In this document: positions 1 through 7,017 of the stretch, in pieces
How the letters are laid out: every line of letters begins with the position of its first letter
How positions within the stretch are numbered: position 1 is the first letter of the stretch
Assembly (NCBI GenBank): GCA_030705665.1
Contig: JAUZQA010000145.1
Coordinates: 1 to 8,740 of the forward strand
Length of the DNA: 8,740 nucleotides
Reading direction: 5' to 3'
Source of the DNA: Bacillota bacterium
Lineage (GTDB): Bacteria > Bacillota > Bacilli > Bacillales_B > DSM-18226
Program-made: the position numbers and the translations under genes
Notes under the pieces: generated by a model
The model's database searches: none
Told to the model about the DNA's origin: nothing
Seen by the model: only the letters and a program-made list of their open reading frames with translations

Positions 1-130
1 GGTTGATTGGAGCGGAGGGCACTCGACTCCTGCGGGATTAGAGGGCACTGGAGACCCCACAGGCGCCTAAGCGCCGAGGAGGCTCCAGGACCTCCCCGCG
101 GAAAGCGAGTGACCGGAGCGGAAATCAACC
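1..130. repeat. Bacillaceae-type intergenic palindromic repeat
   Basis: A GC-rich island in AT-rich DNA, bounded by a perfect 8-base inverted repeat, GGTTGATT at 1-8 and AATCAACC at 123-130. Nested inside are further complementary pairs: CACTCG (20-25) with CGAGTG (106-111), CTGCGGG (30-36) with CCCGCGG (95-101, one G-U), CTGGAG (48-53) with CTCCAG (83-88), and an apical hairpin GGCGC/GCGCC (62-66, 71-75) with loop CTAA. The whole element can fold into one long branched stem-loop. I recognise its wording (GAGCGGAGG, CTCCTGCGGG, GCGGAAAGCGAGTG, GGAGCGGAAATCAAC) as a high-copy intergenic repeat of Bacillaceae; its function is not known to me. It has no coding potential and does not resemble a T-tailed terminator. 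It begins at the window edge, so it may extend further left. Confidence 0.8.
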
Positions 131-182
131 GGCTCAATAGCAGGGGATATCAATTAATTTTATATTTAGAATAGCTGACAAA

Positions 183-220
183 ATAAAAAATTGCCGAGAA
201 AATACCCCTTACTCGACAAT
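183..220 (-). terminator. Intrinsic terminator of the 33-residue peptide gene
   Basis: Read on the minus strand, ATTGTCGAG pairs with CTCGGCAAT (9 bp, one G-U) across a 13-base loop and runs straight into TTTTTTATTTT. It lies about 30 bases after the stop codon of the tiny peptide gene, so that gene is a self-contained transcription unit. Confidence 0.75.
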
Positions 221-248
221 CTGGGTGATCATAAACGAACCCTTTTCA

Positions 249-350
249 TTAATAGTACCCACCGTAGCTTGCGCCAACGATAATCAATAGAATAAACAGG
301 ACAACAAGTAAAACGAAACTGCTACCAGCTCCTCCTCCATATCCACTCAT
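249..350 (-). CDS. Tiny YjcZ-family sporulation-type membrane peptide
   Basis: A 33-residue peptide that starts MSGYGGGAGSSF, continues as one hydrophobic stretch (about residues 12-26, FVLLVVLFILLIIVG) and ends ASYGGYY. A short Gly/Ser/Tyr head, one membrane helix and a GGYY-like tail are the hallmark of the YjcZ/tiny-TM family of Bacillus, whose members are mostly tied to sporulation. The start is set by a strong site, AAAGGAGG, about ten bases before the ATG. The stop is TAA and a terminator follows. The upstream minus-strand DNA has CATACAAAT, which partly matches a sigma-E-type -10 element, but I found no matching -35, so sporulation control is inferred from the family only. The molecular function of most of these peptides is undefined; they are thought to sit in the membrane of the mother cell or spore. 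Confidence 0.85.
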   Translation of the reverse strand: MSGYGGGAGSSFVLLVVLFILLIIVGASYGGYY

Positions 351-602
351 AGAAACTCCACCTCCTTTATTATATTTGTATGCAAGTCCAACTAGCAAAG
401 GAAGGGCTTGCACACATACTAATCCAAAATGTTTCCTTACCCATGTGTATGTATGAAGAAGAGGCTTTCAGCAAACTTTCAGCCAATCTTCAAATGGAAC
501 TCAGCTTAATTAGGTACGATGTTTGGGAAGTGCAGGGAGGCATTGTAGTTCGATTCATAATTTTACTCGCAGTATATCTTGAAACCATAGAGGTGAATTT
601 CA
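351..602. other. Intergenic region without a supported gene
   Basis: The spacer between the divergent tiny-peptide gene and the DUF4405-like gene must hold promoters for both. The left end carries the peptide's ribosome binding site on the minus strand. A 78-codon plus-strand frame (380-616) crosses it but lacks a ribosome binding site and overlaps the next gene's start, so I do not call it. I could not pick a convincing sigma-A promoter for the rightward gene. Confidence 0.5.
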
Positions 603-1505
603 TTGAAAAAAACTAATTATATCAAGTTTTCCTTAGATTTATTAATGGCTTTATTGTTTGTATTATTTTTTAATAAAAGGGTTTTGGGAGGGCAGCCCTT
701 TCACGAAATAGCTGGGCTGGTCTTTGCAGTCATGTATTTTACCCATATCCTATTAAACTGGAAATGGGTCGTAAATGTGACACGTAAGATTTTTGACAGG
801 AAGTTAAAATGGAATTTAAGAGGCAGTTATGCGTTGAATTTGTTGTTATTGATTTGCATGACTTTTGTTATTATAAGTGGAATTCTTATTTCCAAAGTGG
901 TTTTTCCAAATATCCAGGTTACAAATCAAATGTGGTTCCATGTTACCCATATTGCGGTCTCCTACCTAACTTTAGTGTTAGTAGGCGTTCACGTCGGGCT
1001 GCACTGGCAGTGGGTTGTAAACGTTTGGAAAAAAATCTGGCGAATTAAATCCACCTTCTTATTGGGGCGATATGCAGCCAAGGCACTAACGGTGCTTATC
1101 CTCGTGTTTGGCGTTTACGAAATGAATAGCCACGGTTTTGTAAACCAGCTATCAGGTGTAACTTCTGTCTTTGGCATGAGCAGCACACAAAATATGCAAG
1201 GACACGATGACGGAGATTTCCATGGTCCTGACGGAGAAGGTTTTAAAGGCGGAATGGGACCTGGCAGCCAAACGAACGACAACAGCTCGGCTCAAAGCAC
1301 TACACAGAATCCCCCTGCGAATGCAAATGGTGCTCCGGACTTTAAAGCTGGAATGAAAGGCCACGACGGCGGCGGATCATCTAATGCCCTTGGTGTTATC
1401 GCAACCTACACTGGAATGATGTCTGTGTTTGTCATCCTTACGTATTACCTGAAAAAACTATTCGGAAGAAAAAAGAAGAAAGGAAATAAATTAGCCGCTG
1501 AGTAA
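603..1505 (+). CDS. DUF4405-like histidine-rich polytopic membrane protein
   Basis: 300 residues starting at a TTG, preceded by AGAGGTG seven bases upstream; no better ATG keeps the first helix. Predicted membrane helices lie at about residues 9-25, 35-53, 75-98, 112-134 and 155-173, with a last one at 262-283 before a Lys/Arg-rich tail (LKKLFGRKKKKGNK). The first four helices carry histidines near the membrane faces (H34, H48, H113, H116, H130, H134), and HILLNWKWVVNV at 48-59 is echoed by HWQWVVNV at 134-141. This is the DUF4405 pattern, reminiscent of cytochrome-b-type haem ligation; haem binding is inference. Between helices 5 and 6, residues 174-261 form a long loop rich in Gly, His, Asp, Asn and Ser, with degenerate repeats (FKGGMGPG, FKAGMKGH). 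It stands alone on the plus strand and ends at a terminator. A role in membrane electron transfer or metal handling is possible, but no substrate can be named. Confidence 0.7.
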   Translation: MKKTNYIKFSLDLLMALLFVLFFNKRVLGGQPFHEIAGLVFAVMYFTHILLNWKWVVNVTRKIFDRKLKWNLRGSYALNLLLLICMTFVIISGILISKVVFPNIQVTNQMWFHVTHIAVSYLTLVLVGVHVGLHWQWVVNVWKKIWRIKSTFLLGRYAAKALTVLILVFGVYEMNSHGFVNQLSGVTSVFGMSSTQNMQGHDDGDFHGPDGEGFKGGMGPGSQTNDNSSAQSTTQNPPANANGAPDFKAGMKGHDGGGSSNALGVIATYTGMMSVFVILTYYLKKLFGRKKKKGNKLAAE

Positions 1506-1534
1506 GATATCTCTTGGATAAATTTCTTTGTATA

Positions 1535-1579
1535 AAAAAATGGAGTACTGATCCAATCGGATCAGATTCTCCATTTTTT
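1535..1579. terminator. Bidirectional terminator between convergent genes
   Basis: An A6 run and TGGAG (1535-1545) pair with CTCCA and T6 (1569-1579), and inside them CTGATCC (1548-1554) pairs with GGATCAG (1559-1565) around an AATC loop. T-runs follow the stem on both strands. It can therefore end the DUF4405-like gene from the left and the LysR/MFS unit, which stops at 1648, from the right. Confidence 0.85.
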
Positions 1580-1647
1580 ACTTTTCTTCATTTATTTTGG
1601 GCAAATCATGTCACATGTTTAAATGATTGATTCCATTCAATTATTCT

Positions 1648-2946
1648 CTATCGAAAATTAGTGGTTATTATTTTGGGTTTTCTTTTTGGGATGCGTAACT
1701 CAATACCAACGACGACTATTAAAATCCCAAGTACAGCGAGCAATAAGAATCCTGGTGTCCAGCTCTCAAAATGCTGATGAATACTCCCAAACACGATCGG
1801 ACCAAGTGAGGAAAATGTATAGGCAAGCCCTTGTACGAAGGACGAAATCCTTCTGTTATCATTGAGATCATATGCCTCTTCCACAATAAACATGAAAATA
1901 ACCGTGAAGCCTCCCCCTGTCGCTGCACCACAGATAAATGCCCATAACGGCCATATGCTCGATGCAAACAATATTCCAAGTGGAGTTATGATCCAGCAAA
2001 CCGCAATTCCAATAAGAAGTGCGCCCTTGCTAATTCGGCCTCTCGACATAAGAACTGGAACGCCGAATGCACCAACAAGAGCAAGAATTTGGAACGAAGA
2101 GGCCACGAAACCAGACACAGTCTTTGTCATACCAACATTGTCGGTGAGATAGGTTGGCAGCCACGCAGTAATCGCATAGTAGATAAACAAGTGCACAGCT
2201 AAAGCGATAACAAGAAGCCAGGCTATGCGCCGTTTCCAAACGGGCGGCGGAGCTATAACAGCAATCTCTGAACGTCCTTTGGTTACAATGGAAGCTGCTT
2301 TTTGCTCATTAGATTCCTCATTGGTATCTGTTGACTCAAAGTGTGTCTTGCCACGGACGCCCAATGAAGCAATCCCCTTAAGTAAACCTGCGACGATGGC
2401 AAGAATAATCCACAATGCTGTAGCAATCCTCCACCCATATAAGATGGCGAGCGGTGCCGTTAAGGCTGAAGTCAACATTGTCCCTACGTTCAAAGCGGAA
2501 GTGTAGATACCCATCACAGAGCTGGCTCGGCGTGGGAAATCACGGGCAATCATCATCAAGCTAACAATATTACCAATAGTCAATGCAACGCCGATGATAA
2601 GCGTGCCTATTAATGTGAAGGCGAATCCTCCAGTAGAGCGAATAACAGTTCCTAAGACGACACCACTCAAGGTAGTAAAGATTGAGGCCTCAATGCCCAC
2701 CCGAGCAATGAAAGGAGAAGCAAATGGGGTGAGAAGGCCAAAGCACAGGATTGGGATTGTGGTAAGCATCCCTACTTGTGTAGAGTTGATGCCCAGGTCG
2801 ATCCTAAGGTCGCTGATGATCGGTGATATGGCTGTCAATGGACCACGAAGGTTAAACGCTAATGTGACAAGAACCATCAATGCAAGAATATCGATACCGT
2901 GACCCGTTTTTGGGGTTTGATATGTTTTTTCTGTTCTGTTTCTCAT
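1648..2946 (-). CDS. CynX/NimT-like MFS transporter
   Basis: 432 residues with about twelve hydrophobic segments in two halves, separated by a charged central loop (roughly residues 200-235, rich in Glu, Ser and Lys). The first helix and loop read AFNLRGPLTAISPIISDLR, then LGINSTQVGMLTTIPIL and CFGLLTPFA. This closely follows the CynX/NimT/YycB branch of the major facilitator superfamily (cyanate, nitroimidazole and similar small solutes). The substrate cannot be told from sequence. An upstream in-frame ATG at 3006 would add 20 residues, but these lie inside the preceding regulator gene and are not hydrophobic. The ATG at 2946 has a modest GAGAAGTG site formed by the regulator's last codons and lies seven bases after its TGA, so the two genes are probably co-transcribed and translationally coupled. 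The regulator is therefore likely to control this transporter. The unit ends at the hairpin around 1535-1579. Confidence 0.8.
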   Translation of the reverse strand: MRNRTEKTYQTPKTGHGIDILALMVLVTLAFNLRGPLTAISPIISDLRIDLGINSTQVGMLTTIPILCFGLLTPFASPFIARVGIEASIFTTLSGVVLGTVIRSTGGFAFTLIGTLIIGVALTIGNIVSLMMIARDFPRRASSVMGIYTSALNVGTMLTSALTAPLAILYGWRIATALWIILAIVAGLLKGIASLGVRGKTHFESTDTNEESNEQKAASIVTKGRSEIAVIAPPPVWKRRIAWLLVIALAVHLFIYYAITAWLPTYLTDNVGMTKTVSGFVASSFQILALVGAFGVPVLMSRGRISKGALLIGIAVCWIITPLGILFASSIWPLWAFICGAATGGGFTVIFMFIVEEAYDLNDNRRISSFVQGLAYTFSSLGPIVFGSIHQHFESWTPGFLLLAVLGILIVVVGIELRIPKRKPKIITTNFR

Positions 2947-2953
2947 GACTCTG

Positions 2954-3844
2954 TCACTTCTCTTTCTTTTGTTCGAAAAAATGAATTGTGTATTGTATAA
3001 AATCATTCACAATCTCTGAACTAACCCGATATTTGTGCCGAACAAGTCCCACCGTTCGAACGCATCGTGGTTCGATAATTTTCAGCTTGACCGTTTTTAA
3101 GTTAGATACTCGTTTACTTGTTAATAATGAAGGAAAAAAGGCAACTCCTAGCCCCGCTTCTACAAGCTCTTGAGTAATTCCAGTTTCATTGCCTTCAAAT
3201 GAATAATTGGGATAAAAACCCGCTTGCATGCATAGCTGTTCGGTCATATCCCTAAAACCATATCCTGGTGGGGTAACAATGAAAGGATCATTTTTGACCT
3301 CATGTAAATAAATGCTCCCTCTGTTTGCTAGGGGATGGTTAAGAGGTACAGATAGCCAAAGTTCTTCTTCCAAAATCGGAAGCCACTCTATTTCATCTCC
3401 ACTCACGGGAAAGGTTGTAATGCCCACGTCAACTTCTCCCGTTTCGATCTGCTTTTTCGTTCGGTCAGAATAAGCTTGATACTGCCTGAACTGTACCATT
3501 GGATGCTTCTCTAGAAACCCGCCAAATAATTCTGGAAGAATACTTGGAATCGTAATGGCCACGGAGATAAGCTGATTTTGTTTTTCACTTAATAACGCTA
3601 ATTCTCTTTCACCTGCATCCAATTCCATAAAAACTTTATCAACCGTCCTGAGATACGCTTCTCCCAACCTGCTTAACTGTAATTCCCGACCCTTTCGATT
3701 AAATAGTTTATACCCAAGATCTTTTTCCAGTTTGGCAATCATCTTACTTAGCGCAGGCTGAGAAATATTTAATTCGTGGGCGGCCTTCGTTAGATGTTGT
3801 TGTTTAGCAACCATTTGAAAGTATTTAAGTTTTAAAAGTTCCAT
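2954..3844 (-). CDS. LysR-type transcriptional regulator, linked to MFS gene
   Basis: 296 residues, usual length for LysR-type regulators. The N-terminal winged helix-turn-helix spans about residues 1-60: MELLKLKYFQMV, then HLTKAAHELNISQPALSKMI as the DNA-reading helices, then LGYKLFNRKGRELQLSRLG. A linker helix follows to about residue 88. The rest is a periplasmic-binding-protein-like effector domain with typical segments such as GEVDVGITTFP, PLNHPLA and VEAGLGVAFFPSL. An ATG four codons upstream (3856) touches the AAAAGGG run with no spacing. The ATG at 3844 gives the canonical family N-terminus and is preferred. Unlike the classical arrangement, the regulator lies upstream of and in the same direction as its likely target, the MFS gene. 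A long dyad upstream suggests autoregulation. The effector is unknown. Confidence 0.85.
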   Translation of the reverse strand: MELLKLKYFQMVAKQQHLTKAAHELNISQPALSKMIAKLEKDLGYKLFNRKGRELQLSRLGEAYLRTVDKVFMELDAGERELALLSEKQNQLISVAITIPSILPELFGGFLEKHPMVQFRQYQAYSDRTKKQIETGEVDVGITTFPVSGDEIEWLPILEEELWLSVPLNHPLANRGSIYLHEVKNDPFIVTPPGYGFRDMTEQLCMQAGFYPNYSFEGNETGITQELVEAGLGVAFFPSLLTSKRVSNLKTVKLKIIEPRCVRTVGLVRHKYRVSSEIVNDFIQYTIHFFEQKKEK

Positions 3845-3920
3845 TCCAAAGACCATCCCTTTTCATACGAACATAATCTACTTCTCTTTAGGCTAGTACA
3901 TGATCACTTATGTGTTTTTA

Positions 3921-3949
3921 ATTATAACGCAGTAGAAAAGGTAATAATA
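3921..3949 (-). promoter_or_regulatory. Candidate promoter of LysR-MFS unit
   Basis: On the minus strand a perfect TATAAT (3921-3926) is preceded at 17 bases by only a poor -35 (TATTAT, 3944-3949). That would place the start of transcription near 3914, about 70 bases before the regulator's ATG. A weak -35 with a good -10 is typical of activator-dependent promoters. Assigned by eye only. Confidence 0.35.
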
Positions 3950-3963
3950 ATACATATTTATTC

Positions 3964-3995
3964 ATCAATTCATAACCATATAGTTATGAATTGAT
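3964..3995. promoter_or_regulatory. 32-base dyad, probable LysR operator
   Basis: ATCAATTCATAAC (3964-3976) and GTTATGAATTGAT (3983-3995) are perfect 13-base inverted copies around a CATATA spacer, whose inner ATAT is itself symmetric. Neither flank has a T-run, so it is not an intrinsic terminator, and the aroD terminator is separate (4020-4055). Its centre lies about 65 bases upstream of the start predicted from the TATAAT at 3921-3926. That is the usual place of the high-affinity recognition site of LysR-type regulators. Binding by the regulator encoded just downstream is inferred. Confidence 0.55.
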
Positions 3996-4019
3996 CTCTC
4001 ATAATCTGCATTAAAATTA

Positions 4020-4055
4020 AAAGAAGAGGTCACTTTTCACAGTGACCTCTTCTTT
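4020..4055 (-). terminator. Terminator of the reductase-aroD unit
   Basis: A perfect 15-bp stem, AAAGAAGAGGTCACT (4020-4034) with its complement at 4041-4055, around a six-base loop. On the minus strand it ends in TTCTTTTAATTTTAA. It lies just past the aroD stop codon (4067). The T-tract is interrupted, but the stem is very stable. Confidence 0.8.
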
Positions 4056-4066
4056 GTATACTTCTA

Positions 4067-4831
4067 TTATAAATTTGTATGCAAAAGGGATAATACATTT
4101 TGCAGCTCCGCAACAGCTACTTGCCCCGGAGCAGATGCTTTTTTGGCAGCTCCAAAGGTCAACGCCGATCCAAATAATTCTCCTGAAAGTCGGCTGATCA
4201 TTCCTTTGCCTGACATTGACATGGTAATAATCGGGCGGTCTGCATATTGTTCAAACATAACCGATGTTGCTTCAAGCAATGTTAATACATCGGCTGTATT
4301 GTTGGGCATTACCGCAATTTTTGGTAAGTCTCCTCCTAATTCTTGAGCCTTACGCAATCTTGAGATAATCTCTTCTTTTGAAGGTGTTTTGGCAAAATCA
4401 TGGTTGGAAATAATGACGTAAACATTTTTGGCATGTGCTGCCTCAATCAGAGCATGAACACCATTTTCCTCACTGAATAACTCAACATCAATAATATCTG
4501 CTTGGCGCGTCTCAGCAATGGCCTTATTTAACTCTACATAATATTCCGGAGTAATTTCTTTTTCTCCGCCTTCTTTTGCACTGCGGAAGGTAAAAATCAA
4601 GGGTGTATCAGGTAAAATGGAGCGGATTTCTGCTAATGCAGCCTTAACTTTTTCAATTTCCTCTACTTGTTCAAAAAAATCAACTCTCCACTCGACAACG
4701 TCCAAATCAAGTGTTTTAAGAAGTTCCGCTTCTTCTATTAATTGCTGGAGATTCTCTCCTACCATTGGGACACAAACTTTTGGTGCTCCTTCACCAATAG
4801 TAATTCCTTTAACAGTAACGGTCTTTTTCAT
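4067..4831 (-). CDS. aroD: 3-dehydroquinate dehydratase, type I
   Basis: 254 residues, the normal length of the class I (Schiff-base, TIM-barrel) enzyme that converts 3-dehydroquinate to 3-dehydroshikimate in the cytoplasm. Family landmarks are complete: the substrate-binding EWRVDFF near residues 47-53, FTFRSAKEGGE at 80-90, the catalytic histidine in ISNHDF (H144), the Schiff-base lysine in LPKIAVMP (K171), and the C-terminal SMSGKGMISRLSGELFGSALTFG followed by APGQ. AAAGGAG nine bases before the ATG fixes the start. It follows the flavoprotein reductase by only 37 bases and has no obvious promoter of its own, so the two are likely one operon. No other shikimate-pathway gene is adjacent, and a LysR-type regulator stands divergent from the operon. 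Both suggest a catabolic quinate/shikimate role, though the same protein type also serves aromatic amino acid synthesis in Bacillus (there called aroC). Confidence 0.93.
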   Translation of the reverse strand: MKKTVTVKGITIGEGAPKVCVPMVGENLQQLIEEAELLKTLDLDVVEWRVDFFEQVEEIEKVKAALAEIRSILPDTPLIFTFRSAKEGGEKEITPEYYVELNKAIAETRQADIIDVELFSEENGVHALIEAAHAKNVYVIISNHDFAKTPSKEEIISRLRKAQELGGDLPKIAVMPNNTADVLTLLEATSVMFEQYADRPIITMSMSGKGMISRLSGELFGSALTFGAAKKASAPGQVAVAELQNVLSLLHTNL

Positions 4832-4868
4832 TTGTCATAACTCCTTTTTTTCCAGATGGGTTATTTTT

Positions 4869-6935
4869 TTAACGTGTCATTGACTTATGGGAATAAAAAG
4901 CACTCGACGGCACAAGCTGTTCTGTTTTCTCCGCCTCTTCAAATGCATTTATTTTTTCTAATGTAGTGATTATATTTCTTCCTTCACGAGTGCCGTCTAA
5001 GATCTTCCGAGCACCCCAACTGTCACCGATATTAACGACCACAGCCTCACTATTTGCATAATAAGTTTGCAAATCATTTAATACTGGATTTTCCGGCTTC
5101 ATCCCTAAGCATACAAATCCATAATCAAATTCGATATTAGATACTTGACCTTCAAAGTTGACGGTGAAGTGGTTTTCAGCTACTTCCATAAGTGCTGTAT
5201 TGGTACGAACCTCTACGTTGTTTTCTTCAATCATTGTCATCATTGATAGTCTTGTAATGACGTCTAAATCTTTCCCTAATAATGGCTGCATTTCAACGAT
5301 TGTCACGTCAGCTCCACGTGCAGAGAAAAACTCTACAACATCCAAGCCCACGGCACCACCGCCTACAACAGCAACCTTTTTACCTGTAAGGTCTTGATTT
5401 TCATATTGATCAACAACTTGCAGTAATTTAAAAATAGAATAAACGTTTCCCCCAGGTTGATCAATATTGTCTAGCAAACCTTTAATAGGAGGTAATAACG
5501 GCTTTGACCCGGTTGCATTCACCACAACATCAGGAGAGAAACTTTCAATTAGTGAAATATTAGCTTTCGTGTTTCTTAGTATCGTTAGATTATTTAATTT
5601 TTCTGCTCTTCTTTCGAAATAGACTGGGAAATCTTTAATTCTCTTTTTATCTGGCAGTTTTGAAATCTCACTTGCAAGGCCGCCAAGATAACCTTTTCTT
5701 TCTATTAATATAGTTCTGCATCCAACTTCTGCTGCTGTACATGCTGCCTCGAGCCCAGCTGTCCCTGCACCTACAACCACGACCGTAGTGTTTCTTTTCA
5801 CTTTTCGTTCTTTATATTCTTCTCCGTTAAAAACATCTGGATTAACCGTACATCTTAGCGGCCGATTTAATCCGATACGGTGACCTGCACAGCCAATATT
5901 GCAAGAAATGCAATTTCTAATCATATCTTCCTGGCCTTTTTCTACTTTAATTGCCCAGTTAGGCTCAGCAATTAACCCTCGGCCCATTCCAATAAAATCA
6001 GCTTCTCCATGAACTAAGATTGACTCTGCTACTTGTGGATTACGGATATTCCCCATTGTAATGGTCGGCTTGTTAAACTTATCTTTCACTGCCTTTGACA
6101 TGTAAGAACGCCAGCCGTCAGGCAAGTTCATTTGATCAATTTGAAATTGAAGCGTATCATTTAACGCTGCTGAAACATTAAAAATATCTACGCCCTCGTT
6201 CAAGAATTCTAATATATTCAATGTATCCTCTAATGTGTTGCCGCCTTTTACAAACTCATCGGCACTAATCCTTAAAGAGATTGGGAAAAATGGTCCTACT
6301 GCCGCACGAATACTGTCAATTACCATTCTGGCAAATCTTGCCCTGTTTTCTGGGCTGCCGCCAAATTCATCCGTACGCTTGTTATAGACTGGTGATAAAA
6401 ATTGCGAAATCAGATAAGAGTGGCCTGCATGGATCTCAATCGCATCAAAGCCGGCAGACACAACTCTTTTTGCGGCTTTACCATATTTCTCTACAATGGT
6501 AAGGATTTCTTCTTTTTGCAATGGTCTAGGAATCGCTCCACCACTTTTCGAAGGAATGTTTGAAGCCGAAACTGGCTGACAGCCGATTCTTTCTTCCATA
6601 GCAGATGCACCGGCATGATTGATTTGGATGGCAACCATTGCACCATGCTTGTGCATTCTTTCAGTCATTCGATACATTCCTGGAATAAACATATCATGAT
6701 CAATCCGCAGCTGTGTTGAACCATTTGATCCTAAAGGAAAGTCAATACAAGCATTCTCGACAATGATTAACCCTGTACCGCCTTTCGCTCTTTGTTCATA
6801 ATATTTAATATGATCCTCTGTAAATTCGCCAGCTGGACTTGCAAAATTGGAGCCCATTGGCATCATAACGATTCGGTTCCTTATTGTTGTCCGATTAATA
6901 GTGAATGGTTGAAAAAGCATTTGATACTTTGACAT
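4869..6935 (-). CDS. Old-yellow-enzyme family Fe-S flavoprotein reductase (FadH/BaiH type)
   Basis: 688 residues with the full two-part layout of 2,4-dienoyl-CoA reductase, enoate reductase and BaiCD/BaiH proteins. Residues 1-340 are an FMN-binding TIM barrel (FQPFTINRTTIRNRIVMMPM; IQINHAGA; IEIHAGHSYLISQFLSP; NKRTDEFGGSPENR; GMGRGLIAEP). Four cysteines, C342, C345, C349 and C362, form the usual 4Fe-4S site. Residues 384-405 carry a first dinucleotide fold (VVVVGAGTAGLE) for FAD, and 520-547 a second (VAVVGGGAVGLD) for NAD(P)H, followed by FVCLGMKPE near 607-615. Such enzymes pass electrons from NAD(P)H through FAD and the cluster to FMN and reduce activated C=C bonds, often anaerobically. 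The ATG at 6935 is chosen for its GGAGGAGG seven bases upstream; an ATG at 7016 would only add non-family residues. It is first in an operon with aroD. The substrate is unknown; 3-dehydroshikimate or a related enone/enoate is a guess from context. Confidence 0.88.
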   Translation of the reverse strand: MSKYQMLFQPFTINRTTIRNRIVMMPMGSNFASPAGEFTEDHIKYYEQRAKGGTGLIIVENACIDFPLGSNGSTQLRIDHDMFIPGMYRMTERMHKHGAMVAIQINHAGASAMEERIGCQPVSASNIPSKSGGAIPRPLQKEEILTIVEKYGKAAKRVVSAGFDAIEIHAGHSYLISQFLSPVYNKRTDEFGGSPENRARFARMVIDSIRAAVGPFFPISLRISADEFVKGGNTLEDTLNILEFLNEGVDIFNVSAALNDTLQFQIDQMNLPDGWRSYMSKAVKDKFNKPTITMGNIRNPQVAESILVHGEADFIGMGRGLIAEPNWAIKVEKGQEDMIRNCISCNIGCAGHRIGLNRPLRCTVNPDVFNGEEYKERKVKRNTTVVVVGAGTAGLEAACTAAEVGCRTILIERKGYLGGLASEISKLPDKKRIKDFPVYFERRAEKLNNLTILRNTKANISLIESFSPDVVVNATGSKPLLPPIKGLLDNIDQPGGNVYSIFKLLQVVDQYENQDLTGKKVAVVGGGAVGLDVVEFFSARGADVTIVEMQPLLGKDLDVITRLSMMTMIEENNVEVRTNTALMEVAENHFTVNFEGQVSNIEFDYGFVCLGMKPENPVLNDLQTYYANSEAVVVNIGDSWGARKILDGTREGRNIITTLEKINAFEEAEKTEQLVPSSAFYSHKSMTR

Positions 6936-6960
6936 GTAAAATCCTCCTCCGAATAAGAGC

Positions 6961-6988
6961 TTTATATAATTGCCTAAATTGTGAACAA
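6961..6988 (-). promoter_or_regulatory. Candidate promoter of the reductase-aroD operon
   Basis: On the minus strand TTGTTC (6983-6988) and TATAAA (6961-6966) are 16 bases apart. This would start transcription near 6954, just ahead of the reductase's ribosome binding site. The -35 sits inside the Crp/Fnr-type box. A weaker alternative lies upstream, TGTACA and TAAGAT separated by 16 bases (-10 at 7047-7052). Both are by eye. Confidence 0.3.
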
Positions 6989-6996
6989 TTTCACAA
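6979..6996. promoter_or_regulatory. Crp/Fnr-type box TGTGA-N6-TCACA
   Basis: TTGTGAACAATTTCACAA is a perfect 7-base dyad around CAAT and fully matches TGTGA-N6-TCACA, the consensus of Bacillus Fnr and related Crp/Fnr regulators. It lies about 52 bases upstream of the reductase ATG. With the promoter proposed at 6961-6988 it would overlap the -35, which suggests repression; activation (normally centred at -41.5) would need a start too close to the ribosome binding site. Which regulator binds is unknown. Confidence 0.5.
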
Positions 6997-7017
6997 ATAT
7001 GAATGATCTTGTTCACC
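6981..7017. promoter_or_regulatory. Spaced inverted repeat GTGAACAA / TTGTTCAC
   Basis: GTGAACAA at 6981-6988 recurs in inverted form as TTGTTCAC at 7010-7017, with 21 bases between. The left copy overlaps the Crp/Fnr-type box. Further GTGAA words occur nearby on the minus strand (7013-7017, 7020-7024). This looks like a composite regulator-binding region upstream of the reductase, but its reader cannot be identified. Confidence 0.3.

Noticed and set aside
380..616. 78-codon plus-strand reading frame before the DUF4405-like gene
   Set aside because: No ribosome binding site, no recognisable family pattern, and it overlaps the well-supported TTG start at 603. It probably arises by chance.
1600..1646. 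AATCAT/ATGATT hairpin just after the MFS gene as an extra terminator
   Set aside because: The stem is short and has no T-run. The strong two-way hairpin at 1535-1579 explains termination better.
1862..2902. Several plus-strand reading frames opposite the MFS gene
   Set aside because: They are antisense shadows of a well-conserved membrane protein and lack ribosome binding sites and family patterns.
2947..3006. Upstream ATG adding 20 residues to the CynX/NimT-like transporter
   Set aside because: The extension lies inside the LysR gene and carries no family features. The ATG at 2946, with a GAGAAGTG site, fits the family N-terminus.
4869..6935. Bile-acid (bai) operon reading of the BaiH-like reductase
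   Set aside because: No other bai-type genes (CoA ligase, dehydratase, 7-alpha/beta dehydrogenases) are present; only the broad family is shared.
6936..7016. Upstream ATG adding 27 residues to the flavoprotein reductase
   Set aside because: The extension crosses the ribosome binding site, the likely promoter and the Crp/Fnr-type box. GGAGGAGG before the ATG at 6935 is decisive.
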